DNA from: Candidatus Enterococcus willemsii
Lineage (GTDB): Bacteria; Bacillota; Bacilli; Lactobacillales; Enterococcaceae
DNA: 64,000 nt
Assembly: GCF_009933335.1 (NCBI RefSeq)
Contig: NZ_MAEL01000010.1
Span: forward strand, 1-64,000
Reading direction: 5' to 3'
This document shows positions 55,112 to 64,000 of this stretch, in pieces (the stretch's first letter is position 1; each line of letters starts with the position of its first letter). Below the pieces are notes generated by a model that was not told the DNA's origin, ran no database searches, and was given only the letters and a program-made list of their open reading frames with translations. The translations under genes and the position numbers were made by a program.

Positions 55112-56692
55112 TTATTCTTGACCTTCTGATGTTTCATCTATTTGGACATATGCCGTGGGACCATCGATTTTTTTCTCCATGAGACGTAATAGGCGAGTTG
55201 CTGTAATCGTCAAGACTAGATAAATGGCACCAATAATTGTAAATGTTTGGAAGAATAATAGGTTCGTTCCAGCAGCAGCCGATCCTTGGAAGAATAGGTC
55301 ACCAACACTGATGACACTCAACACGGCCGTATCTTTAATATTAATAACTGTCTCATTTCCGATAGCAGGTAAAATATTGCGTACAACTTGTGGCAAGACA
55401 ACTTTAATCATGGTTTGACTATGTGTCATTCCAATCGCTTGAGCTGCTTCAAATTGTCCTTTATCGACAGCAAAAATCCCACCACGAACAATTTCCGACA
55501 TGTAAGCACCTGTATTAATCGAAACAATAATCAACGCAGCTACAGTTCGGTTTAAGTCGATTTGGAATGCTAAGGCTAATCCGTAGAAAATAACCATTGC
55601 TTGTACCATCATAGGAGTGCCACGGAAAACTTCAATATAGAGTGTTAATAAACCGTTGACTACTTTTTGGAAGAAACGTGCAACTGGATTTTCTGACATT
55701 GGTAAGGTCCGGAAGACGCCAACGAGTAAACCGATTAATGTCCCGGCAATTGTTGAAAAGATAGCGATAAATAATGTAATGCCCGCACCACGCAAGAATA
55801 AATTACCGTATTGTTGAATAATTTGTTTGAATGTTTGGACTAAACCGACATTCTCTTCATCAGAAGCAGAAGGTTGGTTTTCAACCGCTGTATCCATAAT
55901 TTTGTTGCGTTCTTCTTGAGGAATACCTGCTAAAATCTCATTAATTTTGTTAAAAGCTGGATCGTTTTTACGTAATCCCACGGCAACTTGAACGTCTTCG
56001 GGATTCGTTTGGAAACCGTCAGCTTCAGAGAATTCAACCATGGTTAAATTCTTGTTTACATTTGATGCAGTGACACCTTCTGGACGTTCGCTGACATACC
56101 CGTCAATTACGCCAGAGCTTAATGCGACGCGCATTGCTGAAAAGTTTTGTTGTGCTTGTTGTTTTTCGACCCCTGGAATTTGATCAATTACACTATAATG
56201 GAACGTGTTTAATTGTGCTGTGATTTTTGCCCCTTCAAAATCAGCAAGTGTTTTTGCATTGGCATAGGGACCATCTTTTTGGGTTACAATAACTAAGTGA
56301 GATTCGTAATAGGAATCGGTAAAATCAATTTCTTTACGACGTTCTTCTGTGGGAGACATCCCAGCGATGATGGCATCGATTTTACCTGATTGTAAAGCAG
56401 GAACTAACCCATCCCATTGAATCGCGACAACTTCTAATTCTTTGCCTAATCCGTCAGCGATACGTTTTGCCATTTCGACATCGTAACCACCAACATAAGT
56501 ATTTTTCTCACCACTTTTTGGGACTGCACCGTTGGCATCAGTAGTTTGTGTCCAGTTAAAAGGTGCATAGGCTGCTTCCATCCCAACGCGGAAAGTATCT
56601 GAGTTAGCATTTTTTTCATCTGCCAAACTAGGCACGCTAACAAATAGGGAAATAATCATTACAAATAAAAGTGTGAATGATTTTTTTTTCAT
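55112..56692 (-). CDS. Fused substrate-binding and permease protein of a lysine-type ABC transporter
   Basis: A 526-residue fusion. A signal peptide ends near residue 24 (VSVPSLADE), without a lipobox. A periplasmic-binding-protein domain for amino acids follows (about 35-275, DTFRVGMEAAYAPFNW). A permease domain with about four to five helices completes it (about 295-505), with the EAA loop QFEAAQAIGMTHSQTMIKVVLP. GlnP-type fusions of this kind import glutamine in Lactococcus. Here the lysine riboswitch in the leader argues for lysine uptake; I cannot read specificity from the binding pocket. AGAGG precedes the ATG. Confidence 0.88.
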   Translation of the reverse strand: MKKKSFTLLFVMIISLFVSVPSLADEKNANSDTFRVGMEAAYAPFNWTQTTDANGAVPKSGEKNTYVGGYDVEMAKRIADGLGKELEVVAIQWDGLVPALQSGKIDAIIAGMSPTEERRKEIDFTDSYYESHLVIVTQKDGPYANAKTLADFEGAKITAQLNTFHYSVIDQIPGVEKQQAQQNFSAMRVALSSGVIDGYVSERPEGVTASNVNKNLTMVEFSEADGFQTNPEDVQVAVGLRKNDPAFNKINEILAGIPQEERNKIMDTAVENQPSASDEENVGLVQTFKQIIQQYGNLFLRGAGITLFIAIFSTIAGTLIGLLVGVFRTLPMSENPVARFFQKVVNGLLTLYIEVFRGTPMMVQAMVIFYGLALAFQIDLNRTVAALIIVSINTGAYMSEIVRGGIFAVDKGQFEAAQAIGMTHSQTMIKVVLPQVVRNILPAIGNETVINIKDTAVLSVISVGDLFFQGSAAAGTNLLFFQTFTIIGAIYLVLTITATRLLRLMEKKIDGPTAYVQIDETSEGQE

Positions 56693-56724
56693 TTTATAAC
56701 CTCTTTCTTTCTACGAGAAAAACC

Positions 56725-56990
56725 AACAAAAAACAGCCGTACTCCATGATTGGAAAACGGCTGTAGACATTCAATCGTTGTCAACAAACTTCTCACAAAA
56801 CATAGCGCACCTTAGCTAGTTGCTAAGACAGTCCGCAAGTTATTCACTTACGACCCAACAAATCTTTTAAGCAATGAAGATTTGTTTCGGCGATGTTCCC
56901 TAGTCCTGTTTCAACGTGTTGCTTCACTCCACAGTGTTAATGAACCTCGCGACCTCTACCGGTGAAGGTATCTCGTATTCAATTTAATCC
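56725..56990 (-). promoter_or_regulatory. Lysine riboswitch (L box) with terminator
   Basis: The minus strand carries L-box core sequences in order: GGTAGAGGTCGCGAGGTTC, ACATCGCCGAAACAAATC, GGGTCGTAAGTG paired with CACTTGCGG-like sequence, ACTGTC, and the closing GGTGCGCTAT. The aptamer is about 56790-56985. An intrinsic terminator (ACAGCCGT with ACGGCTGT, then T-run) follows at 56725-56764. Lysine binding should stop transcription of the transporter genes. Confidence 0.85.
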
Positions 56991-56996
56991 TTCACG

Positions 56997-57025
56997 ATTT
57001 TAGAAGAAAAGTTGTTGTTTGTCAA
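56997..57025 (-). promoter_or_regulatory. Promoter of the lysine riboswitch operon
   Basis: On the minus strand TTGACA and TAAAAT are separated by 17 bases, ending a few bases before the riboswitch leader. Confidence 0.8.
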
Positions 57026-57038
57026 CTAATTTACTAAA

Positions 57039-57335
57039 TCATGCAGTTTTGGCTTTTGGTTCACGTCCAAGAATTGCTTGGATGATGGTTAAACCTAACA
57101 AAATAGCTAAAACAAGATAAATTAAGCTTGAATATTGTGTCACACCAAAGCCCCATGTACGATAAATCACTAATGAAATAGCAAGAACGATTGCTGCAAT
57201 GACATTAAAGAATGCAAATGCCCAAAGGTTGCCATTTTCTTTGCGAGATAGGTAGAAGATAGAGAACCAAATGCTTAGTAAACCCCACGCAATACATACA
57301 AAAATAATACCCCAATAAATAATAGAAGCTAACAT
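57039..57335 (-). CDS. Small four-helix membrane protein of unknown function
   Basis: A 98-residue hydrophobic protein with four predicted helices (IIYWGIIFVCIAWGLLSIWF first) and a basic end LGREPKAKTA. ATG 57335 follows GAGGTG by nine bases; the frame extends ten codons upstream without a site. No family recognised. Monocistronic, just upstream of the lysine operon promoter. Confidence 0.65.
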   Translation of the reverse strand: MLASIIYWGIIFVCIAWGLLSIWFSIFYLSRKENGNLWAFAFFNVIAAIVLAISLVIYRTWGFGVTQYSSLIYLVLAILLGLTIIQAILGREPKAKTA

Positions 57336-57500
57336 TTTTATTTTCACCTCACTTTGTTCAATCACTAACTATTTTACCACGTTTTTAAAAATGTGTCATG
57401 GAAAAATCGTAAATATTGCGATAATTTGTGAAAAAAATCTAAAATTATTTTTCGTATCATAAAATACTTTTAGCACGTATAATAGAGTTGAGGTGATAAA

Positions 57501-58193
57501 ATGATGATTTGTTCACGAGAAGAAGCCTACCAAAAATTGCAAAAAGCGAAGGCCATTACTTTTTTAACGGGTGCCGGAATTTCTACTCCGTCGGGTGTGC
57601 CAGATTACCGCTCATTAAATGGCATTTATCAAGGGCAGCCTGAATACCTATTAAGTGCAACGTGTATGCAAGAAGAACCTGAAAAGTTTTACGACTTTGT
57701 GCAGAAAATCTATCATCCACAAGCAAAGCCAAATGTGATTCATCAAAAGATGGCACAGTTGACGAAAAATGGACAGGCGAAAATTGTGACCCAAAATATT
57801 GACGGCCTACATGAAAAAGCAGGCAGTCATCATTGTACAAATTTTCATGGAACATTATACGAGTGCACCTGTCGCAAATGTGGACAAAAAGTCCCTTGGC
57901 AAGAATATCTGACCCAATCGCAGCATAAAAACTGTGGCGGACAAGTGCGTCCAGATATTGTATTATATGAAGAGGGGTTTACGGAACAAGTCATCGAACA
58001 AGCAATCGCAGCTGTTGCTGAAGCGGATTTATTGGTTATTGTTGGCACGACTTTTCAAGTTCATCCGTTCTGCGATTTGATTCATTACCGTAACCCAAAG
58101 GCGGAGATTTTAGTGGTCAATCAGACTGATATTTCTTTACCTTGTTCATATGAGTTATTACAAGAAAATGCAACATATTTATTTGAAATGTAG
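57501..58193 (+). CDS. SIR2-family NAD-dependent protein deacylase
   Basis: A 230-residue sirtuin that would remove acyl groups from lysines using NAD+. Visible motifs are TGAGISTPSGVPDYRS (NAD loop), TQNIDGLHEKAG, the catalytic His in NFHGTLYEC, a zinc module (CRKC plus KNCGGQVRP) and IVGTTFQVHPF. The second zinc pair has His three residues before its Cys where Cys is usual, so the zinc may be held by three Cys and one His. GAGGTGATAAA precedes the ATG; a second ATG follows at once. First gene of a three-gene set ending with niaR. Confidence 0.87.
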   Translation: MMICSREEAYQKLQKAKAITFLTGAGISTPSGVPDYRSLNGIYQGQPEYLLSATCMQEEPEKFYDFVQKIYHPQAKPNVIHQKMAQLTKNGQAKIVTQNIDGLHEKAGSHHCTNFHGTLYECTCRKCGQKVPWQEYLTQSQHKNCGGQVRPDIVLYEEGFTEQVIEQAIAAVAEADLLVIVGTTFQVHPFCDLIHYRNPKAEILVVNQTDISLPCSYELLQENATYLFEM

Positions 58194-58204
58194 GAGGAGT
58201 CTAA

Positions 58205-59041
58205 ATGACGCGTAGTGAAAAAGAAAAGATGATTGCTGGTGAATTATATTTTTCTGCGGATCCTGAACTGGTAGCGGACCGCAAATATGCACGAGAACAA
58301 ATGCGACTAATTAATGAAACAGAAGATAAAGTTATTCGTGGTCAATTGCTGAAAGAAACGTTTGGTCACGTTGAAAATCATGCGTATGTAGAACCAAATC
58401 TGCGCTTTGATTATGGATATAATATTTCAGTGGGAAAAAACTTTTACGCAAATTACGATTGTGTGTTACTTGATGTTTGCCCGATTACATTTGGTGATAA
58501 TTGCATGTTGGCACCGAATGTTCAAATTTATACCGCTTCTCATCCATTACATCCTGTCAAACGCAACAGTGGATTAGAGGATGGTTCACCAGTAACAATT
58601 GGTGATAATGTGTGGTTAGGCGGGAGTTCAGTGATCATTCCTGGAGTCACATTAGGCAATAATGTTGTGGTTGGCGCAGGTAGTGTGGTGACCAAGTCAT
58701 TTCCAGACAATGTGGTTATTGCTGGAAATCCCGCGCGTATTGTGAAAGAGATTGAATTAGAGCCAAAAGAAAATACATTAGAAGCACAACGTGAAAAAGT
58801 AGATGCTTTAGATAAAAAAATTGCGAAGTTATTAGAAGAACGGATGGACGTGGTCGCCGAAATTGCACGTATCAAAAAAGCAACCAATACGACTGTCCTA
58901 GATACCAATCGTGAAGAAGTCGTATTAGCTAATATTCGTCAAATAGTTCAAAATGAACAATATGCAGATACGATTGTCGAAACATTTAAAGACGTGATGA
59001 AACATTCTCGTGCGTATCAAAATCGTCAACTGGAGGAATAA
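58205..59041 (+). CDS. Sugar O-acetyltransferase fused to a chorismate mutase domain
   Basis: A 278-residue fusion. Residues 1-185 are a maltose/galactoside O-acetyltransferase (LacA/Maa type) with a left-handed beta-helix of hexapeptide repeats and the active-site YTASHPLHP. Residues 190-278 match type II chorismate mutase: [23 protein letters not shown] and LDTNREE preserve the Arg11, Arg28, Lys39, Asp48, Arg51 and Glu52 positions of the E. coli enzyme, with a Gln near the end. Both halves look active. Why acetylation and aromatic synthesis are joined is unclear. GAGGAG precedes the ATG, 11 bases after the sirtuin stop. Confidence 0.85.
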   Translation: MTRSEKEKMIAGELYFSADPELVADRKYAREQMRLINETEDKVIRGQLLKETFGHVENHAYVEPNLRFDYGYNISVGKNFYANYDCVLLDVCPITFGDNCMLAPNVQIYTASHPLHPVKRNSGLEDGSPVTIGDNVWLGGSSVIIPGVTLGNNVVVGAGSVVTKSFPDNVVIAGNPARIVKEIELEPKENTLEAQREKVDALDKKIAKLLEERMDVVAEIARIKKATNTTVLDTNREEVVLANIRQIVQNEQYADTIVETFKDVMKHSRAYQNRQLEE

Positions 59042-59042
59042 C

Positions 59043-59558
59043 ATGGATGGAAATGTACGTCGTCAGAAAATTATCGAACAACTAGCCCAAACAACCAAAC
59101 CAATTAGTGCCAGTCGTTTTGCCAAAGAATTCGGTGTCAGTCGCCAAATTATTGTTGGTGATATTGCGCTATTACGCGCAGCGGGTGAAGAAATTATAGC
59201 GACGGCACGTGGATATAAGCACGAATTTCCTGAGAACCAAAAAACCAGTAAAATTGCTGTCCAACATACCGAAGAACAAACGCGAGAAGAATTAGAAATT
59301 ATCACTTCCCTTGGAGGTGAAGTGGTTGATGTTATTGTAGAGCATGAAATTTATGGTGAATTAGTCGGTGGTTTGCATATTAAAAATCAACAAGATGTGG
59401 ATGAATTTATGAAAAATTATGAACGCTCAACGGCTGGTTTGTTGTCGCAATTAACGAATGGTATTCATTTACACACTATTCGATATGAGGAAGAGGACGT
59501 ATTGGAACAGATAAAATCAGCCCTTACAAGTCAAGGGATACTCTATAAAGATCGTTAA
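59043..59558 (+). CDS. niaR: NiaR: niacin-responsive transcriptional repressor
   Basis: A 171-residue repressor with an N-terminal HTH_11 (RQKIIEQLAQTTKPISASRF) and a C-terminal 3H domain (about 75-165) named for its histidines, visible in VEHEIYGELVGGLHI and NGIHLHTI. NiaR (YrxA) represses niacin uptake and NAD synthesis genes when nicotinic acid is plentiful. CTGGAGG ahead of the ATG lies in the end of the previous gene, one base from its stop, so coupling is likely. Genes under its control are not obvious in the window apart from possible autoregulation. Confidence 0.88.
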   Translation: MDGNVRRQKIIEQLAQTTKPISASRFAKEFGVSRQIIVGDIALLRAAGEEIIATARGYKHEFPENQKTSKIAVQHTEEQTREELEIITSLGGEVVDVIVEHEIYGELVGGLHIKNQQDVDEFMKNYERSTAGLLSQLTNGIHLHTIRYEEEDVLEQIKSALTSQGILYKDR

Positions 59559-59560
59559 AT

Positions 59561-59595
59561 AGAAGCAGAAACGGTTTTTCGTTTCTGCTTTTTTG
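59561..59595 (+). terminator. Terminator after niaR
   Basis: AGAAGCAGAAACG pairs with CGTTTCTGCTTTT and more T follow. Confidence 0.92.
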
Positions 59596-59695
59596 ATAAG
59601 GGGAAATATATTTGTAAAACATACTGTTAAATATGTTCATATTTATGGTAAAATTTTTTTATAAAATGAACAAAATGTTGGGAGTAGGTGCAAAA

Positions 59696-60985
59696 ATGTT
59701 CTTGCGCAAAAAAGAGGAGAAAGAAAAGTTAGCCCTTAATAAAATAGATGTGACGATGGAAGTAGGGCAGTATTCTAATGTATCAAAACAGTTACATATG
59801 TTGGAGATGTCGGAAAAAGATTTGAAACTATTGAAAGCGTTCCAAATTCATGTAAGTGACAATATTGAGGCTATCGTCGATTATTTTTACCAATCTATTG
59901 GGATGGAATCTAGTTTGATGAAAATTATTGACGATCACAGTTCAGTTGCCCGATTAAAAAAGACATTAACAAAACATATTGAAGAAATGTTTAGCGGGCA
60001 AATTGATAAGCAATACTTTTTAGCACGTCAACGAATTGCGCAAGTTCATGTGCGGATTGGTTTGCCAACCAAATATTATATTGGTGCCTTTCAGAGTTTA
60101 TTTCTAAAAATGCTTGAGATTGTTGAAAAAGAAGTCGCGCATCCTCAAGATCAATTCGATACACTACGCGCGATTTCAAAAATTCTAAATTTTGAACAAC
60201 AAATAGTGTTAGAAGAATTCGAGAAAGTGATTGACCAAGCAAATACTAAAAATGAACAGCAAAAACAATATGTTAGCCAACAAATTGTCGAAGCGACAGA
60301 AACCTTAGTCTCAGTGTCAGACCAGACAACTGCTGCTGTTAATCAATTGCATAATCAATCAGCTGAAGTTGTGACGTATGCAGAAGAAGCGCTGCAAATC
60401 TCTGACAAGGCTAAGGATCGAGCCAATGATGGGAATGTTCAAATTAAAGAATCGTTGCAGCAAATGGAACAGATAATTCAGTCCGTCAATGATATTTCCC
60501 AAGACGTTAGCAAATTGGCAAGCATTTCGAAAGAGATGGAATCGATTATCGCTATGGTGACGAGTATTGCGAACCAAACGAATCTCTTGTCACTCAATGC
60601 TGCGATTGAAGCAGCGCGAGCCGGTGAAGTGGGGAAAGGATTTAGTGTGGTAGCCGGAGAAGTACAAAATCTATCTGAACAAACCAAGCAGTCAACGAAG
60701 AATATTACTGGTCTCCTAAAAAATTCAAATACACAAACAGAAAAAGTGCTACAATCTATGAAACGCATTCAACAAGCAGTGGCTGCTGGTGAACAAAGTC
60801 TTTCGACTACAGCTAATCGATTTGTTCAAATTTTGGAGGCAATGGAGCAACAACAGCAAAAAAATAGTTTAGTGGGCGAAGAAGTGCATATTATAGGTCA
60901 AACAATCAATCAACTTGGAATGACTTTTGAAGCTGTCACAACATCTGTCGATTCCTTGGCACTGGCTGCTAAAGAACTTGTTTGA
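59696..60985 (+). CDS. hemAT: HemAT-like globin-coupled methyl-accepting sensor
   Basis: A 429-residue soluble oxygen sensor. The N-terminal protoglobin domain (about 35-185) closely follows Bacillus Hem[22 protein letters not shown], proximal heme His at residue 118 ([14 protein letters not shown]) and distal Tyr at 65. A coiled coil and an MCP signalling domain follow, with the conserved tip [20 protein letters not shown]. No membrane helix. ATG 59696 follows GGGAGTAGGTG; the frame extends 21 codons upstream without better support. No chemotaxis or flagellar genes are near, and most enterococci are non-motile, so its output is open. Confidence 0.87.
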   Translation: MFLRKKEEKEKLALNKIDVTMEVGQYSNVSKQLHMLEMSEKDLKLLKAFQIHVSDNIEAIVDYFYQSIGMESSLMKIIDDHSSVARLKKTLTKHIEEMFSGQIDKQYFLARQRIAQVHVRIGLPTKYYIGAFQSLFLKMLEIVEKEVAHPQDQFDTLRAISKILNFEQQIVLEEFEKVIDQANTKNEQQKQYVSQQIVEATETLVSVSDQTTAAVNQLHNQSAEVVTYAEEALQISDKAKDRANDGNVQIKESLQQMEQIIQSVNDISQDVSKLASISKEMESIIAMVTSIANQTNLLSLNAAIEAARAGEVGKGFSVVAGEVQNLSEQTKQSTKNITGLLKNSNTQTEKVLQSMKRIQQAVAAGEQSLSTTANRFVQILEAMEQQQQKNSLVGEEVHIIGQTINQLGMTFEAVTTSVDSLALAAKELV

Positions 60986-61004
60986 AAAAAATAAGAAAAT
61001 AGGA

Positions 61005-61033
61005 TTGACATTTTTTCTTACATCATGTAAATT
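61005..61033 (+). promoter_or_regulatory. Promoter of the metNPQ operon
   Basis: TTGACA and TAAATT are separated by 17 bases, just upstream of the first T-box. Confidence 0.7.
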
Positions 61034-61059
61034 AATCACAACAAGCAAATATATAATTC

Positions 61060-61322
61060 TGTTGATGAGGAAAGTAAACTTGGATGCTTTTAAGAGAGAC
61101 TCTGGTTGGTGAGAAGAGTTAAGTTCAGATAAGTTGAAAATGGCCTTGGAGGAAAGCCTGTCGATATGTAGGCAAGCTCGGAATGTTCTACCGTTAAAAG
61201 GAACGCCAATCTTTCTATTTAGAAGAAACGTTGGGCAGAGGGAAGGAAACTTCCGAACAAAGGTGGTAACACGATATAGTCGTCCTTTTACTAGATAAGT
61301 CTAGTAAAAGGACTTTTTTTTA
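61060..61322 (+). promoter_or_regulatory. T-box riboswitch 1 (methionine)
   Basis: A tRNA-sensing leader. Stem I starts with AAGAGAGACTCTGG and GGTGAGAAGAG; the specifier region GTTGAAAATGGCCTTGGAGG contains ATG (61140-61142), the Met codon. The T-box AAAGGTGGTAACACG is at 61259-61273. The terminator GTCCTTTTACTAGA/TCTAGTAAAAGGAC (61282-61313) with T-run ends it. Uncharged tRNA-Met would favour readthrough. Confidence 0.88.
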
Positions 61323-61339
61323 TAATTCATACAATGAAG

Positions 61340-61600
61340 TGGTAAGTAATTAAGCAGAACCTTTTAAGAGAGCTTCGGTAGCTGAGAAGAAGCAAGGGAA
61401 CACTTTTTGAAAATGGCCATGGAGTATTTATTTTCAAGCAGTCATGTAAGAGAATAACGAGTTGCAATCGATACCTTGCTCGAGTATAGTTATACTCACA
61501 GAGGAGCTGAAAAATCAGCTTAAACTGAGGTGGTATCACGCAAAAAGGCGTCCTCAAGAAAATAAACAGTCATGTTGTTTTCTTGAGGATGCCTTTTTTG
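61340..61600 (+). promoter_or_regulatory. T-box riboswitch 2 (methionine), in tandem
   Basis: A second complete T-box directly after the first. It has AAGAGAGCTTCGGTAGCTGAG with GAAG, specifier region TTTGAAAATGGCCATGGAG with ATG at 61413-61415, T-box ACTGAGGTGGTATCACGC, and a 16-bp terminator (61547-61592) with T-run. The two leaders share core motifs but diverge elsewhere, so the duplication is not recent. Confidence 0.88.
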
Positions 61601-61640
61601 ATAAGGTGATGCTTCAAGGGAGAATTAGGAGGATAAAAAG

Positions 61641-62699
61641 ATGATTGAATTAAAAGATATTTCTGTCACATTTAAACAAGGAAATCGCGAAATTCATGCA
61701 GTAAAAAATGTAAATTTATCAGTCGACAAAGGAGATGTCTATGGCATCGTTGGTTATTCAGGAGCAGGTAAAAGTACGCTCGTGCGGGTTATTAACTTAC
61801 TACAACGCCCAACAGAAGGTTCTGTGGAAATTAACAATGTCGAATATACTGGATTAAAACCGAAGCAATTACGTGCGAAACGTAAATCTATTGGAATGAT
61901 CTTCCAACACTTTAATTTAATGAAAAACCGTTCCATTTTTCAAAACGTAGAATTCTCATTGAAATATCAAGGGAAATCAAAACAGGAACGTCGCGAAAAA
62001 GTAACGGAATTACTAGAGCTAGTTGGTTTGTCCGATAAAATTGATTCGTATCCAAACCAACTCTCTGGTGGACAAAAACAACGAGTAGCCATTGCACGTG
62101 CCCTAGCAAATGATCCGGAAATCTTACTTTGCGATGAAGCAACAAGTGCCTTAGACCCTAAAACAACCTTACAGATTCTAGCTTTATTGCGTGAATTAAA
62201 TAAAAAATTAGGCTTAACAATTGTCCTAATTACACATGAAATGCAAGTAGTCAAAGAAATTTGTAATAAAGTAGCAGTCATGGAAAATGGCGAAGTCATC
62301 GAACAAGGTGACAGTGTTCAAATCTTTAGTAAACCAGAAAAACCATTAACAAAAGATTTTATTCGTACTGCAACGCATATTGACCAAGCCTTAGAAACAA
62401 TCTTAGGTAGCGAGAGTTTTTCTCATTTGGAAGAAGATGAGTGGTTGGTGGAATTGTCTTATGTCGGAGATTCAACTAGTGAACCGCTAATTGCGCAGTT
62501 GTATCGCGAATTTCAATTAACAACTAATATCCTTTATGGAAATGTTGAAATTATTCAAGATGTCCCATTAGGGAGTTTAGTTGTTACCTTAGCTGGAAAC
62601 TTAGAACAACGCTACAAAGCGTTCGATTATTTAATCGCTCAAGGTGTGTATGTCAATATCTTGAAAAAAGCAGAAGACACACAAGTAGGAGGACGATAA
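61641..62699 (+). CDS. metN: Methionine ABC transporter ATPase
   Basis: A 352-residue ATPase with Walker [10 protein letters not shown], signature LSGGQKQR, Walker [13 protein letters not shown] and switch His in [10 protein letters not shown]-terminal NIL domain (about 265-345) binds methionine for feedback inhibition in this family. AGGAGG precedes the ATG. The tandem Met T-boxes ahead confirm methionine as substrate. Confidence 0.95.
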   Translation: MIELKDISVTFKQGNREIHAVKNVNLSVDKGDVYGIVGYSGAGKSTLVRVINLLQRPTEGSVEINNVEYTGLKPKQLRAKRKSIGMIFQHFNLMKNRSIFQNVEFSLKYQGKSKQERREKVTELLELVGLSDKIDSYPNQLSGGQKQRVAIARALANDPEILLCDEATSALDPKTTLQILALLRELNKKLGLTIVLITHEMQVVKEICNKVAVMENGEVIEQGDSVQIFSKPEKPLTKDFIRTATHIDQALETILGSESFSHLEEDEWLVELSYVGDSTSEPLIAQLYREFQLTTNILYGNVEIIQDVPLGSLVVTLAGNLEQRYKAFDYLIAQGVYVNILKKAEDTQVGGR

Positions 62700-62700
62700 G

Positions 62701-63381
62701 ATGCAAGAACTATTAGAAAAATATTTACCCAATGTAGTAGAAACTCCGGATGAATTTATCCAAGCAACGATTGAAACACTTTATATGTCTTTTGCTACTT
62801 CAATCATTGCCGGTATTCTAGGTGTATTCTTTGGTATCGTCTTAGTCGTGACACGAGAAGGTGGCTTGTTAGAGAATCGTTTCATTTTTAGCGTATTAGA
62901 TAAAATTGTTAATATTGTTCGCTCGATACCATTCATTATTTTACTTTCTTTATTAGTAGGTGTAACGCGTCTACTTGTCGGAACGTCAATTGGTGCAACA
63001 GCAGCTTTAGTACCATTGATTGTAGGTGTGGTGCCTTTCTTTGCCCGACAAATCGAGATTGCATTGTTAGAAGTGGATCCAGGAGTGATTGAAGCAGCCG
63101 AAGCCATGGGTTCTAGCCCAATTGGAATTATCTTCCGTGTGTACTTATTGGAAGGATTACCAGGAATTGTTCGTGTATCAGCATTGACAATTATTAATAT
63201 TATCGGATTGACAGCAATGGCTGGAGCCGTTGGAGCCGGTGGTCTAGGAAGTTTGGCAGTTACTCGAGGCTATAATCGCTTCCAAACAGATGTTACTTGG
63301 GTGGCAATGTTAATTATTTTGGTTCTTGTGTTTATCAGTCAAGCAATCAGTAATTTAATTATTAAAAAAATCAATCACTAA
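62701..63381 (+). CDS. metP: Methionine ABC transporter permease
   Basis: A 226-residue permease of the MetI family with five predicted helices, including AGILGVFFGIVLVVTREGG, and the coupling loop EAAEAMGSSPIGIIFRVYL. GGAGGACGATAAG precedes the ATG; only one base separates it from the metN stop, so the genes are coupled. Confidence 0.94.
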   Translation: MQELLEKYLPNVVETPDEFIQATIETLYMSFATSIIAGILGVFFGIVLVVTREGGLLENRFIFSVLDKIVNIVRSIPFIILLSLLVGVTRLLVGTSIGATAALVPLIVGVVPFFARQIEIALLEVDPGVIEAAEAMGSSPIGIIFRVYLLEGLPGIVRVSALTIINIIGLTAMAGAVGAGGLGSLAVTRGYNRFQTDVTWVAMLIILVLVFISQAISNLIIKKINH

Positions 63382-63406
63382 AAATAAAAAAATCGGGGGA
63401 ATTATA

Positions 63407-64000
63407 ATGAAAAAATGGGTTAAATTGGCAATTACATCAGCAGCAGTGTTAGCTTTTGCAGCAGGCTGTGGCAATAAAGCAGCGACAGATGAAAGTGGTT
63501 CTGCTAGTACTGACGCAAGTAAGGAAGAAGTAACGGTTAAATTAGGTATTATTGGAGCAGATACCGATGTTTGGGATGATGTGAAAGACCGCTTGCAAGA
63601 GGAAGGAATTAATTTGGAATACGTTAAATTTACCGAGTATAGCCAACCTAACTCCGCATTAGCGAGTGGTGATATTGATTTGAATTCTTTCCAACATCAG
63701 TATTTCCTAGATAATTTTAATGAGGAACATGGCACAGATTTAGTTTCTATCGGGAATACTGTCAATGCACCATTAGGTATTTATTCTGAAAAAATCAAAG
63801 ACATTAGTGAGATAAAAGATGGCGATAAAGTAGCTATTCCTAATGATGTAACAAACGGTGGTCGTGCGTTATTATTATTACAAACAGCGGGATTAATTAA
63901 AGTCGATGAAGCAGCTAAACAAGCACCAACAGTTTCTGACATTACAGACAATCCAAAGAATTTAGAAATTGTTGAGCTAGAAGCTTCCCAAACAGCACGT
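63407..64000 (+). CDS. metQ: Methionine-binding lipoprotein (partial, runs off the window)
   Basis: The first 198 residues of a MetQ/NlpA receptor. The signal peptide ends in FAAGC (lipidated Cys near residue 20). The binding domain follows from about residue 44 (VKLGIIGADTDVWDDV), with FTEYSQPNSALASGDIDLNS and FQHQYFLDNFNEEHG. GGGGGAATTATA precedes the ATG. Third gene of the metNPQ operon; the 3' end lies beyond the window. Confidence 0.93.
   Translation, partial: MKKWVKLAITSAAVLAFAAGCGNKAATDESGSASTDASKEEVTVKLGIIGADTDVWDDVKDRLQEEGINLEYVKFTEYSQPNSALASGDIDLNSFQHQYFLDNFNEEHGTDLVSIGNTVNAPLGIYSEKIKDISEIKDGDKVAIPNDVTNGGRALLLLQTAGLIKVDEAAKQAPTVSDITDNPKNLEIVELEASQTAR

Overview
The window is low-GC Lactobacillales chromosome, most consistent with an Enterococcus or close relative. 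Supporting features are an isoprenoid operon of the mevalonate type, the gls24/AmaP envelope-stress operon, methionine uptake under T-box control, a lysine riboswitch on a GlnPQ-type transporter, a CopB copper pump behind a cop box, Mga-like regulators and a Rex-regulated adhE. Nearly all of it is ordinary chromosome. There is no prophage, insertion sequence, CRISPR array, tRNA or rRNA. No species is named because nothing here fixes one.

Layout. 0-10 kb: ketodeoxygluconate kinase, YaiI family protein, ddl-murF, a lipoprotein, the RNA helicase cshA, acpS-alr-mazF, proC. 10-20 kb: an ABC ATPase, a YhgE/Pip giant membrane protein, and an osmotic pair (KimA potassium importer facing the OpuC compatible-solute transporter). 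20-32.8 kb: queA, an Mga-like regulator, the amaP-gls24-glsB operon, a decayed locus, a Ca-type P-ATPase, a DUF975 protein, a flavodoxin-fold lipoprotein, and an alkylation-repair module (a MagIII-AlkA fusion glycosylase divergent from adaA-ogt). 32.8-46 kb: an ABC exporter with its TetR regulator, tgt-yajC, adhE with two Rex boxes, the mva operon and a deoxynucleoside kinase. 46-57 kb: small regulators, a second Mga-like regulator, three tandem repeats read here as small RNA genes, copB, brnQ, and the lysine-riboswitch transporter. 57-64 kb: a sirtuin / acetyltransferase-chorismate mutase / NiaR operon, a HemAT-like globin sensor, and tandem methionine T-boxes ahead of metNPQ.

The most interesting element is at 50.19-50.63 kb. 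Three units of about 160 bp each carry, on the minus strand, a direct-repeat operator (TTCACA type, 5-base spacer), a TATAGT -10 box at a fixed distance, a conserved transcript of about 80-90 nt complementary to a Shine-Dalgarno plus AUG start region, and a terminator whose stem differs between copies by compensatory base pairs. I read these as three sibling trans-acting small RNAs, analogous in design to the streptococcal csRNAs. Two lipoprotein genes in this same window (29432 and 4317) have start regions that match the antisense stretch closely. Other leads are the MagIII-AlkA fusion with an apparently leaderless promoter and shared operator repeats, the tandem Met T-boxes, and the sirtuin/acetyltransferase/NiaR operon.

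All assignments come from reading motifs and remembered family features. No database search or folding program was run.
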